64,000 nt of DNA from CBDFGE01 sp965247055 (lineage in GTDB: Bacteria; Chloroflexota; Dehalococcoidia; Lucifugimonadales; JAGWBF01): the NCBI GenBank assembly GCA_965247055.1, contig CBDFGE010000006.1:772068-836067 (forward strand), written 5' to 3'. A model generated the notes under the pieces. It had not been told where the DNA came from, searched no databases, and was given only the letters and a program-made list of their open reading frames with translations. Positions 53,170 to 62,875 of the stretch are shown here, one piece after another; position 1 is the first letter of the stretch, and the number at the start of each line of letters is the position of its first letter. Both the position numbers and the translations under genes were made by a program.

Positions 53170-54830
53170 AAAATGTCAGGGTTAAGTGCCACCGAAAATG
53201 TCAGTAGTCCTTACCGCTGCTTGGTTTCACCGAAAGTGAAATAGATGGCTTGGCGTTGGGCTGTTCCCAGGCCTGGAGGAGGCGCTTGAGGGTGGCATAG
53301 CCGATGCCCAGTTCTCTGGCAGCTTGATTTCTGGAAAGCTCTCCCGATCCGATGCGCTGCACCACCGCGGCGAATCGCTGCTCAAACTCGGGGCGTTCAT
53401 TCACCGAGGGCCGGCCGATGCGCTTGCCCTGCTGCCGCGCCCGCTCCATCCCGGCCACCACCAGGTCCCGGTGGACCTGCTTCCTTGCGGCGTCCTCATA
53501 CCAGATGGTCTCGCCAGCCAGGGGTCCTAGAAGCACCGGGGCCCTGATACGTTGCTTGGGCCTCCAGTCCGTCGGATCCGGGTCGGGAAGAATCGCTGTC
53601 ACCGGACCGGCCGTCACCCGAGCCCGGAGTTCAGTAGCTAGCGCCGGCGCTTCTTGGGGAGTCAGAATCTGCTCCCGATGCCGCACCAGCAGACGACCAT
53701 CCAGACGTTCCTGCACCTCTACTCGGGCCCCGGCATAGCTGGGGCGCTCCAGACTGGGAAAGAGTTGCAAAGCCCGCCCGTGGTATTGCACCGTGTTGTC
53801 TTTGGCCACTCTGCGCAACTCCTTGATGCACAGCACGCCACCCAGGTCCAACTCCGGGTTCACTGGCCGGTAGGCCGACTCCGCCTGGTCCGCAGGCACC
53901 CCGAAGCGCTTTGAACCGAGGCAGAAACTTGGCCAGCACTTGATTCGCCTCCGCCAGGGTGCAAGCGCCAGCCAGACGAAGTTCCGCCACCAGCCTGTCC
54001 TGGAAGGTGCCGTTGGCTCGCTCCACCCTTCCTTTGGCCTCGGGACTGTGGGCCAATATCTGGGTGATCCCCAGTTCTCCCAGGGCCCGGCTCCATTGGG
54101 TTGATGGTCCTTTCCCGGGAACCTGGGATAGGTCCGATGGACGACGCCGTGGCTGAAAGACGGCATGCCCATCGGTGTACACCGCCATCGGCACCCCCCG
54201 ACGTTCAATGATGCCCTGGAGCAGGGACAGGTAGCCTCGGGTATCCTCCTGTTCCTGGAATAGTGCATAGGGTGCCGTCCCGGTAGCGTCGTCCACCGCC
54301 AGCAGCAGCGTTAGCCAGGCCCCCGGTCCTCCAGCCAGAGGTGGTGGCTCCCGTCCAATTGGAGCAGCATCCCCTCCTGAGGCATCCGTTGTCGGCGACA
54401 CCGATGTTGTGGTGGCCGGCGGTGGCGGGGGCTGGTCAATCCGGCCCGTACCAGAATTCGCCTTAGCGTGGGCCTGGATAACATCACCCCTTCCCGCTCG
54501 GCCAGCAACTCGGTCAGATGGGTATGGTTGATCCCCTCGTAGCGTTCTTGGGCCAGGCTCGCCACCTGCTGCTGGATGGTCTCTGGAGTCGCGTTGGGTG
54601 GCACCCGGCCCCGGTTCTTATGCACCACTCCTCTGGCCCCTTCCTTACGATAGGCCGCCAGCACTCGCCATCCCTGACGTTCACTTACTCCAAGCAGCGG
54701 GGCCGCCTCCTTCATCGTCCAGTGCCGCTCTAATACTCCGTTCAAGATATGTAACCGGTTCTGCTCTTTCGTACTCAATGTCAGTCCTTCCATAAACTGA
54801 CACCCTGAACAGTTACCTACTGACAAAATT
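53170..54830 (-). mobile_element. Degraded IS of the ISNCY (IS1202-like) group; ends approximate
   Basis: The element contains a transposase gene broken by two frameshifts. Outward-facing TGTCAG boxes occur near both ends (53174-53179 and, as CTGACA, 54820-54825) followed by partly similar bases, which I take as remnants of terminal repeats. No target duplication could be identified. It lies between the DM13 gene and the response-regulator gene. Confidence 0.6.
53201..54826 (-). pseudogene. ISNCY-type transposase, two frameshifts, unusual C-terminal HTH
   Basis: The frame starting at 54826 has the N-terminal helix-turn-helix (NRLHILNGVLERHWTMKEAAPLLGVSE), YEGINHTHLTELLAEREGV and the first catalytic region MLLQLDGSHHLWLEDRG. 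The frame then changes near 54320 to continue WLTLLLAVDDATGTAPYALF..., VYTDGHAVF, and ILAHSPEAKGRVERANGTFQDRL with the catalytic Glu. Near 53910 it changes back to the first frame (FGVPADQAESAYRPVNPEL...). The last 80 residues (GMERARQQGKRIGRPSVN... ARELGIGYATLKRLLQAW) look like the C-terminal HTH of a serine recombinase rather than a usual end for this family. Confidence 0.8.
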
Positions 54831-54835
54831 GTAGA

Positions 54836-55295
54836 CCTACAACACCTGCTTTACACCATGCCTTCGTGCCGGCGTGTATGCGGGTATAGTGTTCGTTGAG
54901 ATGAGCCCGCGACCATCACCCTGACACATTGCGCACCCTGGCTGTGCTATTCCCCGGACCGCCGGCACTTATCCGAGATTTCCATTAATGAGTTTGGCCC
55001 AGCCGAACCTGGGTGTTAGCCCACTACCTGGCCGCCCGACGATTTCCTATCCTGAGCTTATACATAAGCGCTGGCAGGTGAGGGGGCCTCAGGCCTACTC
55101 AGCCGGACACGAGTGCCAGTCAGCGACATTCCGCGTGTACCGTATACGATGAGGTCGCGAATGGGTGAGTCCATAGTATAAGCTGGCCGGAAAAGACCAA
55201 GAGCCGGCTTAGCGTAGTCCGACCCGTAGCACTCGCTAGGGGCCCAAATCGTCGGCCTCGGCAGTGACCGATGGTCTCCGGGGGGAGGGGAAGAC
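54836..55295. other. Non-coding region upstream of the response regulator
   Basis: No credible gene is seen in these 460 bases. GGGGGGAGGGGAA just before 55296 is the ribosome site of the regulator. A few TATA-like boxes (for example TATACATAAG near 55060) could be promoter elements, but none has good spacing. Confidence 0.4.
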
Positions 55296-55994
55296 ATGTC
55301 CAAAATCCTAGTCGCCGAGGATGAGCGAGGGACCAGGCTCATCGTCAAGCAACTCCTTGAGAAACAGGGCCACGAGGTTGTGGAGGCCTCCAATGGCACC
55401 ACCGCATATGAGCTAGCGATGTCCGAGGCTCCTGATATCGGAGTGCTGGATGTAAGGATGCCGGGCATGGACGGCTTCGAAGTCTTGAGGCGGCTAAAGC
55501 AACACCCGGACACGGAACACATGCCCATCATCATGCTGACCAGCGTCCCGATCGAAAAAGGCGAAGCGACCGCCGCAAGCTTCGGCGCCAGTCATTACCT
55601 TCCCAAGCCTCTAGACCCGGGTACCCTGAAGCTGGTCGTAAGGTCTGCGCTTCGCGAGGCCGCGATGCTTCGCCTAAGCCCGAATCCACCGAAGGACACC
55701 GATGGACGGCGTGAGGAAAGCGGAAGGGGGGGTGAGGGAGCTACAGGGGAAATAGCCTGGGTTCCATTTGGGGTAGGGAGGTCGGCGGACGGTCTTCATC
55801 GCCGCACAGGGGCCCCTATGGCCGTCTGCGGGAGCTGCGATGCGCGGGATGGCGAGAGAATACGCAGCAGGGAACTCTCTCGGACCGGGCTGGCGCGAGT
55901 CTGCGGGGATCTTCGGTTGTCCGGTGGGTGGGTCGCCGACGGTGCCGTCAGGCCGGGAGTGGAATGGCTCGCAGCCGGGCCAAGGCGCGGCTGA
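55296..55994 (+). CDS. CheY-like response regulator, 3' end replaced by IS1380 sequence
   Basis: Residues 1-125 form a complete receiver domain: acidic pocket AEDE (Glu8, Asp9), phosphoacceptor Asp52 in VLDVRMPGMDGFEVL, Thr in IIMLTSVP and Lys in YLPKPLDPG. At codon 126-127 the frame enters the left inverted repeat of an IS1380-family element (55673) and continues as non-family sequence to 55994. It is therefore a single-domain regulator whose natural stop has been lost. It heads a signalling group with the FlaH-like ATPase and the hybrid kinase downstream. Confidence 0.85.
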   Translation: MSKILVAEDERGTRLIVKQLLEKQGHEVVEASNGTTAYELAMSEAPDIGVLDVRMPGMDGFEVLRRLKQHPDTEHMPIIMLTSVPIEKGEATAASFGASHYLPKPLDPGTLKLVVRSALREAAMLRLSPNPPKDTDGRREESGRGGEGATGEIAWVPFGVGRSADGLHRRTGAPMAVCGSCDARDGERIRSRELSRTGLARVCGDLRLSGGWVADGAVRPGVEWLAAGPRRG

Positions 55995-57396
55995 ACTTCT
56001 CAGCCCAAGGCCAGCGATCCGGAAGATGCAGGGTCAACCGGCGTGCCGAGCGGGTGAGCCGTCCGGCCAGGGAGAAGAACCGCCGCCGGAGGGTCTTGGT
56101 GGTGGCTATCCGCTCTCCCAGACCGATCCGCGCCGTCCAGCGGGCCAGGTTGTGGGCCATCGTCTGGACGGCCAGCCAGGCGCCGTTGGCGGCGAAGCGG
56201 CCCGAGGGGAGATGGTTCAGCCCGACGCCGCACTTGAGGTCGCGTATGGCATTCTCGATCTCGGCGTGGCGGCGATGGTCAGCCTCCAGTTCGAGCAACT
56301 CCCCGTCCCGGTCGGTGATGAAGCCGTGATAGCTGTATTTGGCGAAGAGGGCCAGTTGGGAACCGGGCGTCGGCTTCACCCGCCGGACGATGAGCCGTAC
56401 CGGCGCGGCGTCTGCCTCGGCCTGGAAGGGGGTGCAGGTGGTCTCGGCCACATCGGCGGCACCGTCCATCCAGTAAGGAATCGGCGTCCAGGAATCTTCG
56501 GGTATCGCCTCGATGAGATTGTGCAGGCTTTTGTGCTGGCGGATGGTGATGGAGTAGCGGACATTGATCCGGCGGCAGACGGCGACCACGGCGTGGGTAT
56601 AGAAGCCGCTGTCGGCACGCATGGTGAGCTGCCCGCTGGCCCCGCCGTAGCGAACCCGGCTCACCGTTTCACGCAGGAAGTGGGCGGCGCCGCGAGCGGT
56701 GTTGGCCCGGCCCTCGCGCAGCCGGGCCATCAGCACGTCGCCGGTGCCGGCGGCGACGGCCAACAGCGGGTGATAGCCCCGCTTGCCGGTATAGCCGTGG
56801 TGGCGTGCGCCCCTCCTTGGCCAGTCCGTAGGTCTCGCAGATGGTGGAGTCCAGGTCAATGGTCAGGGGTCGCCGGGTCCCGCCCCGGCCTGCCAAGCCC
56901 GGACCAGCAACTCGCGGCTCACCCGGTCGAGTTGACGGACGTGGCCCCACCGGAAGCTGCGCAGGAAGGTGCCCAGGGTGGATGGCGCCTTCACCGTGCC
57001 GCCCAGGGTGCAGGCCGTCCCCCCGGTGCGCAACACATCGGCGTCGTCAATGCAGTGCCCCCAGCCAGCGCAGACGCCACCAGCGTCATCATCTTGTCGC
57101 TCGTGTTCGCCCGCCCCGGGGCATCGCCCAGGTCGAGGCGCTGCCGGACGAGTTCGGGCAGGCCGAGGTGCCGCGCCAGGGTGGCCGGAAGGAGCAGCCC
57201 GGCATTGGCCACCAAGCGGCGGTCGTCGAAGGTGATTTGGATCCGGTCGGGGTGGTTGCGTGGCAGCATCTATTGGGTGCTCCTTTTCCGGGGTCGGTTT
57301 TTTGCTACAAAACCATTATCCCAGAAGCACAGGAGCACCTTCTTGCCGCTTCAGGACGCTAACCCGACGCCCTCCTTCGGTGGATTCGGGCTAAGG
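55673..57396 (-). mobile_element. IS1380-family element, degraded (about 1.72 kb)
   Basis: The ends are near-perfect 24-bp inverted repeats (55673-55696 and 57373-57396, one mismatch), both containing AGCCCGAATCCACCGAAGGA in outward orientation. The transposase inside is broken by frameshifts, so the element cannot move by itself. No clear 4-5 bp target duplication flanks it. Part of this transposase is also found, identical over 81 bp, in the recA insertion near 10 kb. Confidence 0.8.
55948..57269 (-). pseudogene. IS1380-family transposase, frameshifted
   Basis: Three frames together give the full family sequence. The N-terminus is MLPRNHPDRIQITFDDRRLVANAGLLLPATLARHLGLPEL (from 57269). The middle part is PLTIDLDSTICETYGLAKEG with the first catalytic Asp (frame of 56950). 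The C-terminal two thirds contain HHGYTGKRGYHPLLA, LTMRADSGFYTHAVVAVCRR and HRRHAEIENAIRDLKCGVG with the catalytic Glu (frame of 56859). Frame changes lie near 57000 and 56830. Confidence 0.88.
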
Positions 57397-57458
57397 GACG
57401 CGGAGAGAACGGCCCGGCCCAGACCACCATCGACACGGCCGACGACCAGGGGAACTAC

Positions 57459-58188
57459 TTGAAGGTATTCCAGAGTACCGACACGGGCCAGTCCCGGGAC
57501 GCCATCGGAGTAGGGGACCCAACGTTGGACCACAAGCTAGGCGGCGGCATACCGCCAGGCTCCCTCAGTCTCATACAGGGGCAATCGTCGGCTGGGAAGA
57601 GTGTATTTTGTCAGCATCTTGCCTTCTGGTCCCTCCGTAAGGGGCACTCAGTGGTCTACATCACCTTTGAGGATACGACTCAAAGGCCTGATCGGCAAGA
57701 TGGGTTCGATCGGCCTGGATGTTTCCGATTATTTCGAAATGGGTCGACTGCGGATATTCCCATTGGAGCAAGCCCCGACCTATCAGGACCCTGAAGGCAT
57801 CCTGAATGTATTTGTCCAGGCAATGGAGGCGTTTCCCAGCGAGTACAGTGTGATCGTTCTCGATGCGATAACCAACGTCGCCTCTTACTGCGATGACAGA
57901 GCGATCTTGAGCTTCTTTACCAGCTGCAAGAGAATCTGTAGGACCGGAAGAACCGTAATCCTGGTCGCGCACTCGAATGTCTTCGATGAAAGGTTGCTGG
58001 TTCGGGCTGCCTCACTGTGCGACGTGCACCTGAAGCTGTGTGTGGACAAGATGGGGCCGAAGCTGGTAAAAACCTTGGAAGTCTGCAAGGTCCACAAGGC
58101 GGAACTGGATACCGGTAACATCGTAAGCTTCGAGGTGCACCCCGGGATTGGAATGCGACTGAACCCCATATCGAAATTCTCTGTGTAG
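57459..58188 (+). pseudogene. FlaH/KaiC-like RecA-fold ATPase, one frameshift
   Basis: From a TTG at 57459 (AGGGGAA upstream) the frame reads LDHKLGGGIPPGSLSLIQG with Walker A GQSSAGKS (residues 41-48) and KGHSVVYITFEDT. The signal then moves by one base near 57670-57685 to LKGLIGKMGSIGLDVSDYF, RLRIFPLE, Walker B-like YSVIVLDAITN and a C-terminal core ending at 58188. The wording GxGGGIPxGSLxLIxGxxxxGKS...YITxE and GLDVSDYF...RLRIFP is characteristic of the archaellum ATPase FlaH/ArlH and KaiC relatives. Intact length would be about 243 aa, a single-domain form. No other archaellum gene is in the window. Confidence 0.8.
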
Positions 58189-58248
58189 CTATGGACCTGG
58201 ACAAGCCGACTTGGTACTAGCTACTTAACCTCACCCTTGGATCGTGTC

Positions 58249-60592
58249 ATGGTGAAACTAGGATTCGACGTGAGGAACATGGTTGTAGCCGACCTGCAAT
58301 CCGGTCGGCGTTCTACCCTGACGAACGCCTCACTTGCCGTGACCACGGCGGCGACCTACCTTTTTGTCCACCTGCTATTGTATCCATCCCTCGGTAGCGC
58401 CGCCGGGATCGTCGCACCAGCCCCTATCATCCTGATGGCGTTCCTGTTTGGTCTATGGGGCGGAGTGCTGGCAAGCCTGCTGGCATTCGGACTGCACGCG
58501 TTGCTGGTCGCCCTGTTCTCAAGCCAGAGCATAGGTGATTGGTTCTGGCCAGGTGGTGGGCTAGGATTCATCGCCCTGCTGAGTGTAGGGACCCTCTCCG
58601 GCTGGTCGCGAACCCTGGTAGTCAAACTGAAGGAGGATATCTTGCTCCGAAGCAAGTTGGAGAAGCAGCTAGGGGAAGGTCAGGCGACATTCCGTGCCAT
58701 CGTCGATAGGACCACCGAGGGCATTCTCGTCGTCGACATGGACGGAGTCGTTCGTTTTGCCAATGCATCGCTGGGATCAATGCTGGACGGGAAGCCCGAT
58801 AGCCTCCTCGAAAGGTGCTTCGGTACTCCTCTGGAGATAGATCGAGCTATCGAGTTACCGATCAAGCGGCTCAGTGGAGGACCCGGCATTGCTGAAATGC
58901 GCGTCAACATGACGGAGTGGGAAGGCCGGCCGGCTCACCTGGTATCAGTCCGGGACATCACAGAGCGCAAACAGTTTGAGGACGATCTGCGCGAAGCAAA
59001 AGAGGCGGCCGAGGCGGCGAACCTCGCAAAGAGCCGGTTTGTAGCCAACATGAGTCATGAGATCAGGACCCCGATGAATGGGATCATCGGGATGACCGAC
59101 CTGCTGCTTGATGCAGACGTCCCCGCCGAGCAGAGAGTGTCCCTAAGGATGGTCAGAGACTCAGCGGATTCGCTGCACAGCCTGCTCAACGACATCCTGG
59201 ATATATCCAAGACCGAAGCCGGCAAATTAGAGCTGGAGGCCACTGGGTTCAACCTGGACGTGTGGCTGAGAGACATTGTCTCCCAGATGGAGGTCGGGGC
59301 CCATCGCAGGGGCCTCCATCTCCAGTACCAGGTCGAGCCGGACGTTCCAGACGCCCTGGTGGGTGACCCGACACGCCTCCATCAGGTTATTGCGAACCTT
59401 CTATCTAATGCCATCAAGTTCACGGAAGAGGGAGAGGTGGGGGTGCGGGTCCAGAAGGACACGGAAACTGAAGACGAAGTAGTCCTACGCTTCATCGTAT
59501 CGGACACGGGAATCGGGATACCTGGAGAGAAGCGGCAATTGGTCTTTGCCGCCTTCGCCCAGGCGGACAGGTCGACCACCCGCAAGTACGGTGGCACCGG
59601 ACTGGGCCTGGCGATCTCGTCCCGATTGGTCGCGATGATGGGGGGCAGCATCTGGGTAGATAGCGCGCTTGGAAGAGGGAGTACCTTCCACTTTACCGCT
59701 CTGTTTGGCAAACCTGGGACCAACGCAGGCCAGCTCTACAACGTTGCCCCTGAAGGCACCGGCCAATCCGGATACGACTCTCCTCTTACCCGTGGGGCCG
59801 GACGGAGCCGGCGTCAGGGTTCTTGTCGCCGAGGACAACGTTGTCAATCAGAAAGTGAGCTCAGGGATTCTGGAGAAACGTGGCCACTCGGTGGTGCTGG
59901 CACGAACAGGCCGGGAATGCCTGGCAGCCTTTGGAAGTCAGTCCTTTGACCTGATACTCATGGACATCCAGATGCCCGAGATGGACGGGCTGGAGGCGAC
60001 GGCAGCCATCCGCGAAATGGAAGAGGGGACCGGAACACACGTCCCGATTGTAGCCATGACAGCCCACGCCATGAAGGGCGATCAGGAAAGATTCCTGCGT
60101 GCCGGAATGGACGCATACATTTCGAAGCCGGTGCAGGCACAACGGCTCCTCGATATGGTCGACAGCCTCGTATCCCCGAGTCACCAGGAAGAGAAAGAGG
60201 CGGAAGATGGACATTCCTTATCGCCCAGCCTCGATCTAGATGCGGCTCTCGCCCAAGTTGGCGGGGATGCTCAACTCCTCCAAGAAGTCGGGAGGCTGTT
60301 CTGTCAAGATGCCCCATTGCTGCTGGAACAGGTTCGGAATGCGATCGCGATGGCCGACGCTAGCTCCCTCCAGGCAAGTGCCCACACATTGAAGGGAGCC
60401 GTGGGCAACTTTGGCGCGAAGCGCGCCTGGGAGTGCGCTCTAAAGCTGGAACTGATGGGACGCGATGGGGAAACGAGCCAGGCCCAAAGTGCGTTTGATC
60501 AGCTGAGCGAAGAGATCTATAGGGTCATTGAGGCCCTTGTAGTCGCCAACGAGCCGGAGCTAGCGGCAAGCCAGGTCCGCCGGCCTGCCTAG
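58249..60592 (+). pseudogene. Hybrid histidine kinase (TM-PAS-HisKA-HATPase-REC-HPt), one frameshift
   Basis: The domains in order are: three to four N-terminal membrane helices (MASE-like, residues about 30-120); a PAS domain (FRAIVDRTTEGILVVDMDG); HisKA with FVANMSHEIRTPMNGIIG; and HATPase with HQVIANLLSNAIKFTEEG, VSDTGIGIPG and GTGLGLAISS. After a one-base shift near 59750-59780 come a receiver (VLVAEDNVVNQKV..., LILMDIQMPEMDG, YISKPVQ) and an HPt domain with SAHTLKGAVGNFGA. As written the REC and HPt parts are out of frame; intact it would be about 780 aa. A TTG at 58237 is an alternative start. Confidence 0.85.
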
Positions 60593-60826
60593 TCTCCCTC
60601 CGCCACCCTCGACTGACTCCATCCCCACGTCGTGCCCTGCGTTTAAGAGCCCTCTTTAAACCTCTGTGCAGACCTTCCTCTATGGCCTACGGTGCACTTC
60701 GTACTCGCCCATGCTCCCGTTGGAAATCCAACGATCAAGCCTGTATAGTTTAATCATCGAGTGTTCTCGAAGAGTCGAGCCCAAAGGTAGCTTCGCGACA
60801 GGGGTGCCGAATCCGGAGGCGATGCC

Positions 60827-61630
60827 ATGCGAAAGTGTCCTAACTGTGATGCGGAGAATGAGGACGGAGCCTCTACCTGCTTCCTTTGCGGCCAGGGGCT
60901 CAAGAAGCGCGGCCTCCTGGGCCGAATTCTAGGCGGCTCCGGTGGAGGGCGGAGAGACGGGGCCTCGGGACCTGAGCACTACCCTGAGGTCGAGGACTAT
61001 AGCGAAGACGTCCAGCTCGAGGAGCCAGATTGGACCGAGCCCGCCTCAGCCAGCGGCGGGCAGGCGGCGCCTCCCAAGCCGGAGGACGCCGTTGTATTCA
61101 AGGAGCTCGGCACAGAGCACATCAACCAGGGCCAGTTCCAGCGTGCCATAGAGGCCAATGACGAGGCCATCAAGCTCAATCCCCAGTACACTGATGCCTA
61201 CTACAACCGGGCGCTTGCCTACAGTCAGATGGGCCAGTACCACCCGGCGATCAAGGACTTCGACCAGGCCATCAGCCTCAACAGCCAGGACCCCGACGCC
61301 TACTACAACCGGGCCCACGCCCTTTTCATGCTGCACCAGCTGGAGCGGGCGATAGCGGACTACGACCGGTCCATACAACTCGACCCCAGCAACCCGGAGC
61401 GCTACATCGGCAGAGGCGCCGCTTACTTCGAGCAGGGGGCGTACCAGAGGGCCATAGACGACTTCGACCGGGCTATCCATCTGGGGGACTATCCCTATGC
61501 CTTCGCTAACAGGGCGGTCAGCTACATTCGTCTCGGCAAACTTGCCGAGGCCGAAGCCGATATTAAGCGTGCGCAGGAGCTGGGCTACGACCCGGAGGAG
61601 GCGATTGAGGAGCTAGAGAGGCACCGCTAG
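60827..61630 (+). CDS. Zinc-ribbon TPR-repeat protein
   Basis: The 267-aa protein starts with a zinc ribbon (MRKCPNCDAENEDGASTCFLCGQGL), then a Gly-rich and acidic linker (to about residue 80). Five TPR units follow, with typical spacing: FKELGTEHINQGQFQRAIEAN, AYYNRALAYSQMGQYHPAIKD, AYYNRAHALFMLHQLERAIAD, RYIGRGAAYFEQGAYQRAIDD and AFANRAVSYIRLGKLAEAEAD. It is likely a protein-interaction scaffold in the cytoplasm. The partner is unknown. Confidence 0.88.
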   Translation: MRKCPNCDAENEDGASTCFLCGQGLKKRGLLGRILGGSGGGRRDGASGPEHYPEVEDYSEDVQLEEPDWTEPASASGGQAAPPKPEDAVVFKELGTEHINQGQFQRAIEANDEAIKLNPQYTDAYYNRALAYSQMGQYHPAIKDFDQAISLNSQDPDAYYNRAHALFMLHQLERAIADYDRSIQLDPSNPERYIGRGAAYFEQGAYQRAIDDFDRAIHLGDYPYAFANRAVSYIRLGKLAEAEADIKRAQELGYDPEEAIEELERHR

Positions 61631-61726
61631 CTACCCGGGGTTGAACGGCGGAGCAACTGATACCCCTACGGTTGGGTGTGCTATCCTTCTCTACGCTAGC
61701 GGGTGAGGTTATAGGAGGAATGAAGC

Positions 61727-61936
61727 ATGTGCAGGAGCATCAAGACACTTCGCCGTACACACACGCCGGCTACCGACGAGGAAGTCCACGCAGCAGCCCT
61801 CCAGTTCGTGCGCAAGATCAGCGGCTTTCGGGTGCCATCGCACGCCAACAAGGAGGCGTTCCACGGCGCGGTGGCCGAGATCGCTGCGGCATCCCATAGC
61901 CTTCTGGCCTCGCTGAGTACGCGGGCAGTGGTCTGA
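61727..61936 (+). CDS. DUF2277 family protein
   Basis: The 69-aa protein starts MCRSIKTLRRTHTPATDEEV and continues HAAALQFVRKISGFRVPS, the highly conserved core of DUF2277, an uncharacterised small helical family widespread in actinobacteria, Chloroflexota and proteobacteria. AGGAGG lies eight bases before the ATG at 61727. No functional context is visible. Confidence 0.9.
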   Translation: MCRSIKTLRRTHTPATDEEVHAAALQFVRKISGFRVPSHANKEAFHGAVAEIAAASHSLLASLSTRAVV

Positions 61937-62016
61937 GTCCGCCTCGTGTGGGACCACCTGATCCAGGCGGCGTTACCTCCCTCGGGGCGTAAAGCGCGCC
62001 AGGCCGACCCACGGAC

Positions 62017-62640
62017 TCACTCCAGGGTTACGGTCAGGGAGCCGGCGGCCTCCCCGTTGACCTGGAAAGCGAAGGTGATTGGTACCCCCAGGGGCAATTT
62101 CGCCCTATCAAGGGCAGCCACGTACAGCGGCGCCATCAGAAAAGGGGACTCGCGACCCTGGGGGTCCTCCAGCAGCTCCAGGTCGACCTCCACTTCGGTC
62201 CCCTTTAGCGTCATCGCCTTCAAAGACAGCGGGTCCCCCTTGAGGGGCCGCCACAGGTAGTACGCCGCCAGAACTGCCACCTTGCTGAAATCGGCCCCGG
62301 TGAGGGCCTCCATGTTACCCCTGGTGCGGACCAGGTCCAGCCCGTCCAGCAGGTCCCTGACCCCCTGCTCAGAGGTCAGGACGAAAGTCCGAAGCGTCTC
62401 GGCGAAGGGCCCCACCTCTTCGCCCTCGGGAAATACCCAGCCTCCCAGGAGAAAACGGGGCACCAGCTCCTCCCCACCGGTACCCCGGCTGGAGGCGGGC
62501 GCAGTATTACACGCAACCGATAACAGGACCAGGCACAACAGAAGAGGCACCAGGGCCTTGGCCGAGCGTAAGACCTTACCACCGGCCGCCCCCAACCTGG
62601 AGGCATCCCGCACCGGCGAGCCTGAAGTGGCCAAGTCCAT
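62017..62640 (-). CDS. Putative lipoprotein of unknown function
   Basis: The 207-aa protein has a long N-terminal region, then a hydrophobic signal ALVPLLLCLVLLSVAC with a lipobox-type Cys near residue 44. A soluble domain follows: TFVLTSEQGVRDLLDGLDL, DFSKVAVLAAYYLWRP, VEVDLELLEDPQGRESPF and PLGVPITFAFQVNGEAAGSLTVTLE. The strand-rich second half and VAVLAAYY core faintly recall PrcB-like domains, but I do not claim membership. It is expected on the outer face of the cytoplasmic membrane. Confidence 0.65.
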   Translation of the reverse strand: MDLATSGSPVRDASRLGAAGGKVLRSAKALVPLLLCLVLLSVACNTAPASSRGTGGEELVPRFLLGGWVFPEGEEVGPFAETLRTFVLTSEQGVRDLLDGLDLVRTRGNMEALTGADFSKVAVLAAYYLWRPLKGDPLSLKAMTLKGTEVEVDLELLEDPQGRESPFLMAPLYVAALDRAKLPLGVPITFAFQVNGEAAGSLTVTLE

Positions 62641-62875
62641 GCTTCAGCTCCTACCCAGATAGTGGCCGTCCACTTTCTCTCCGTTGCCCGACACGGGGAA
62701 AGTGTACCAGAGAGCCCCGGTACCGGAAAATAGGAACCACGCCGACTTGTGGGGGCGGCGGCGGGGCGGTAGACTGGAACTTATACCTGTGGGGGTGTGC
62801 CGCCATAGTCAGGGCGGGAAGGGCCGTTTCAAGTGAACCCGGTGCCCAATACCACGCCCCCCAAGGGAGGACGCC

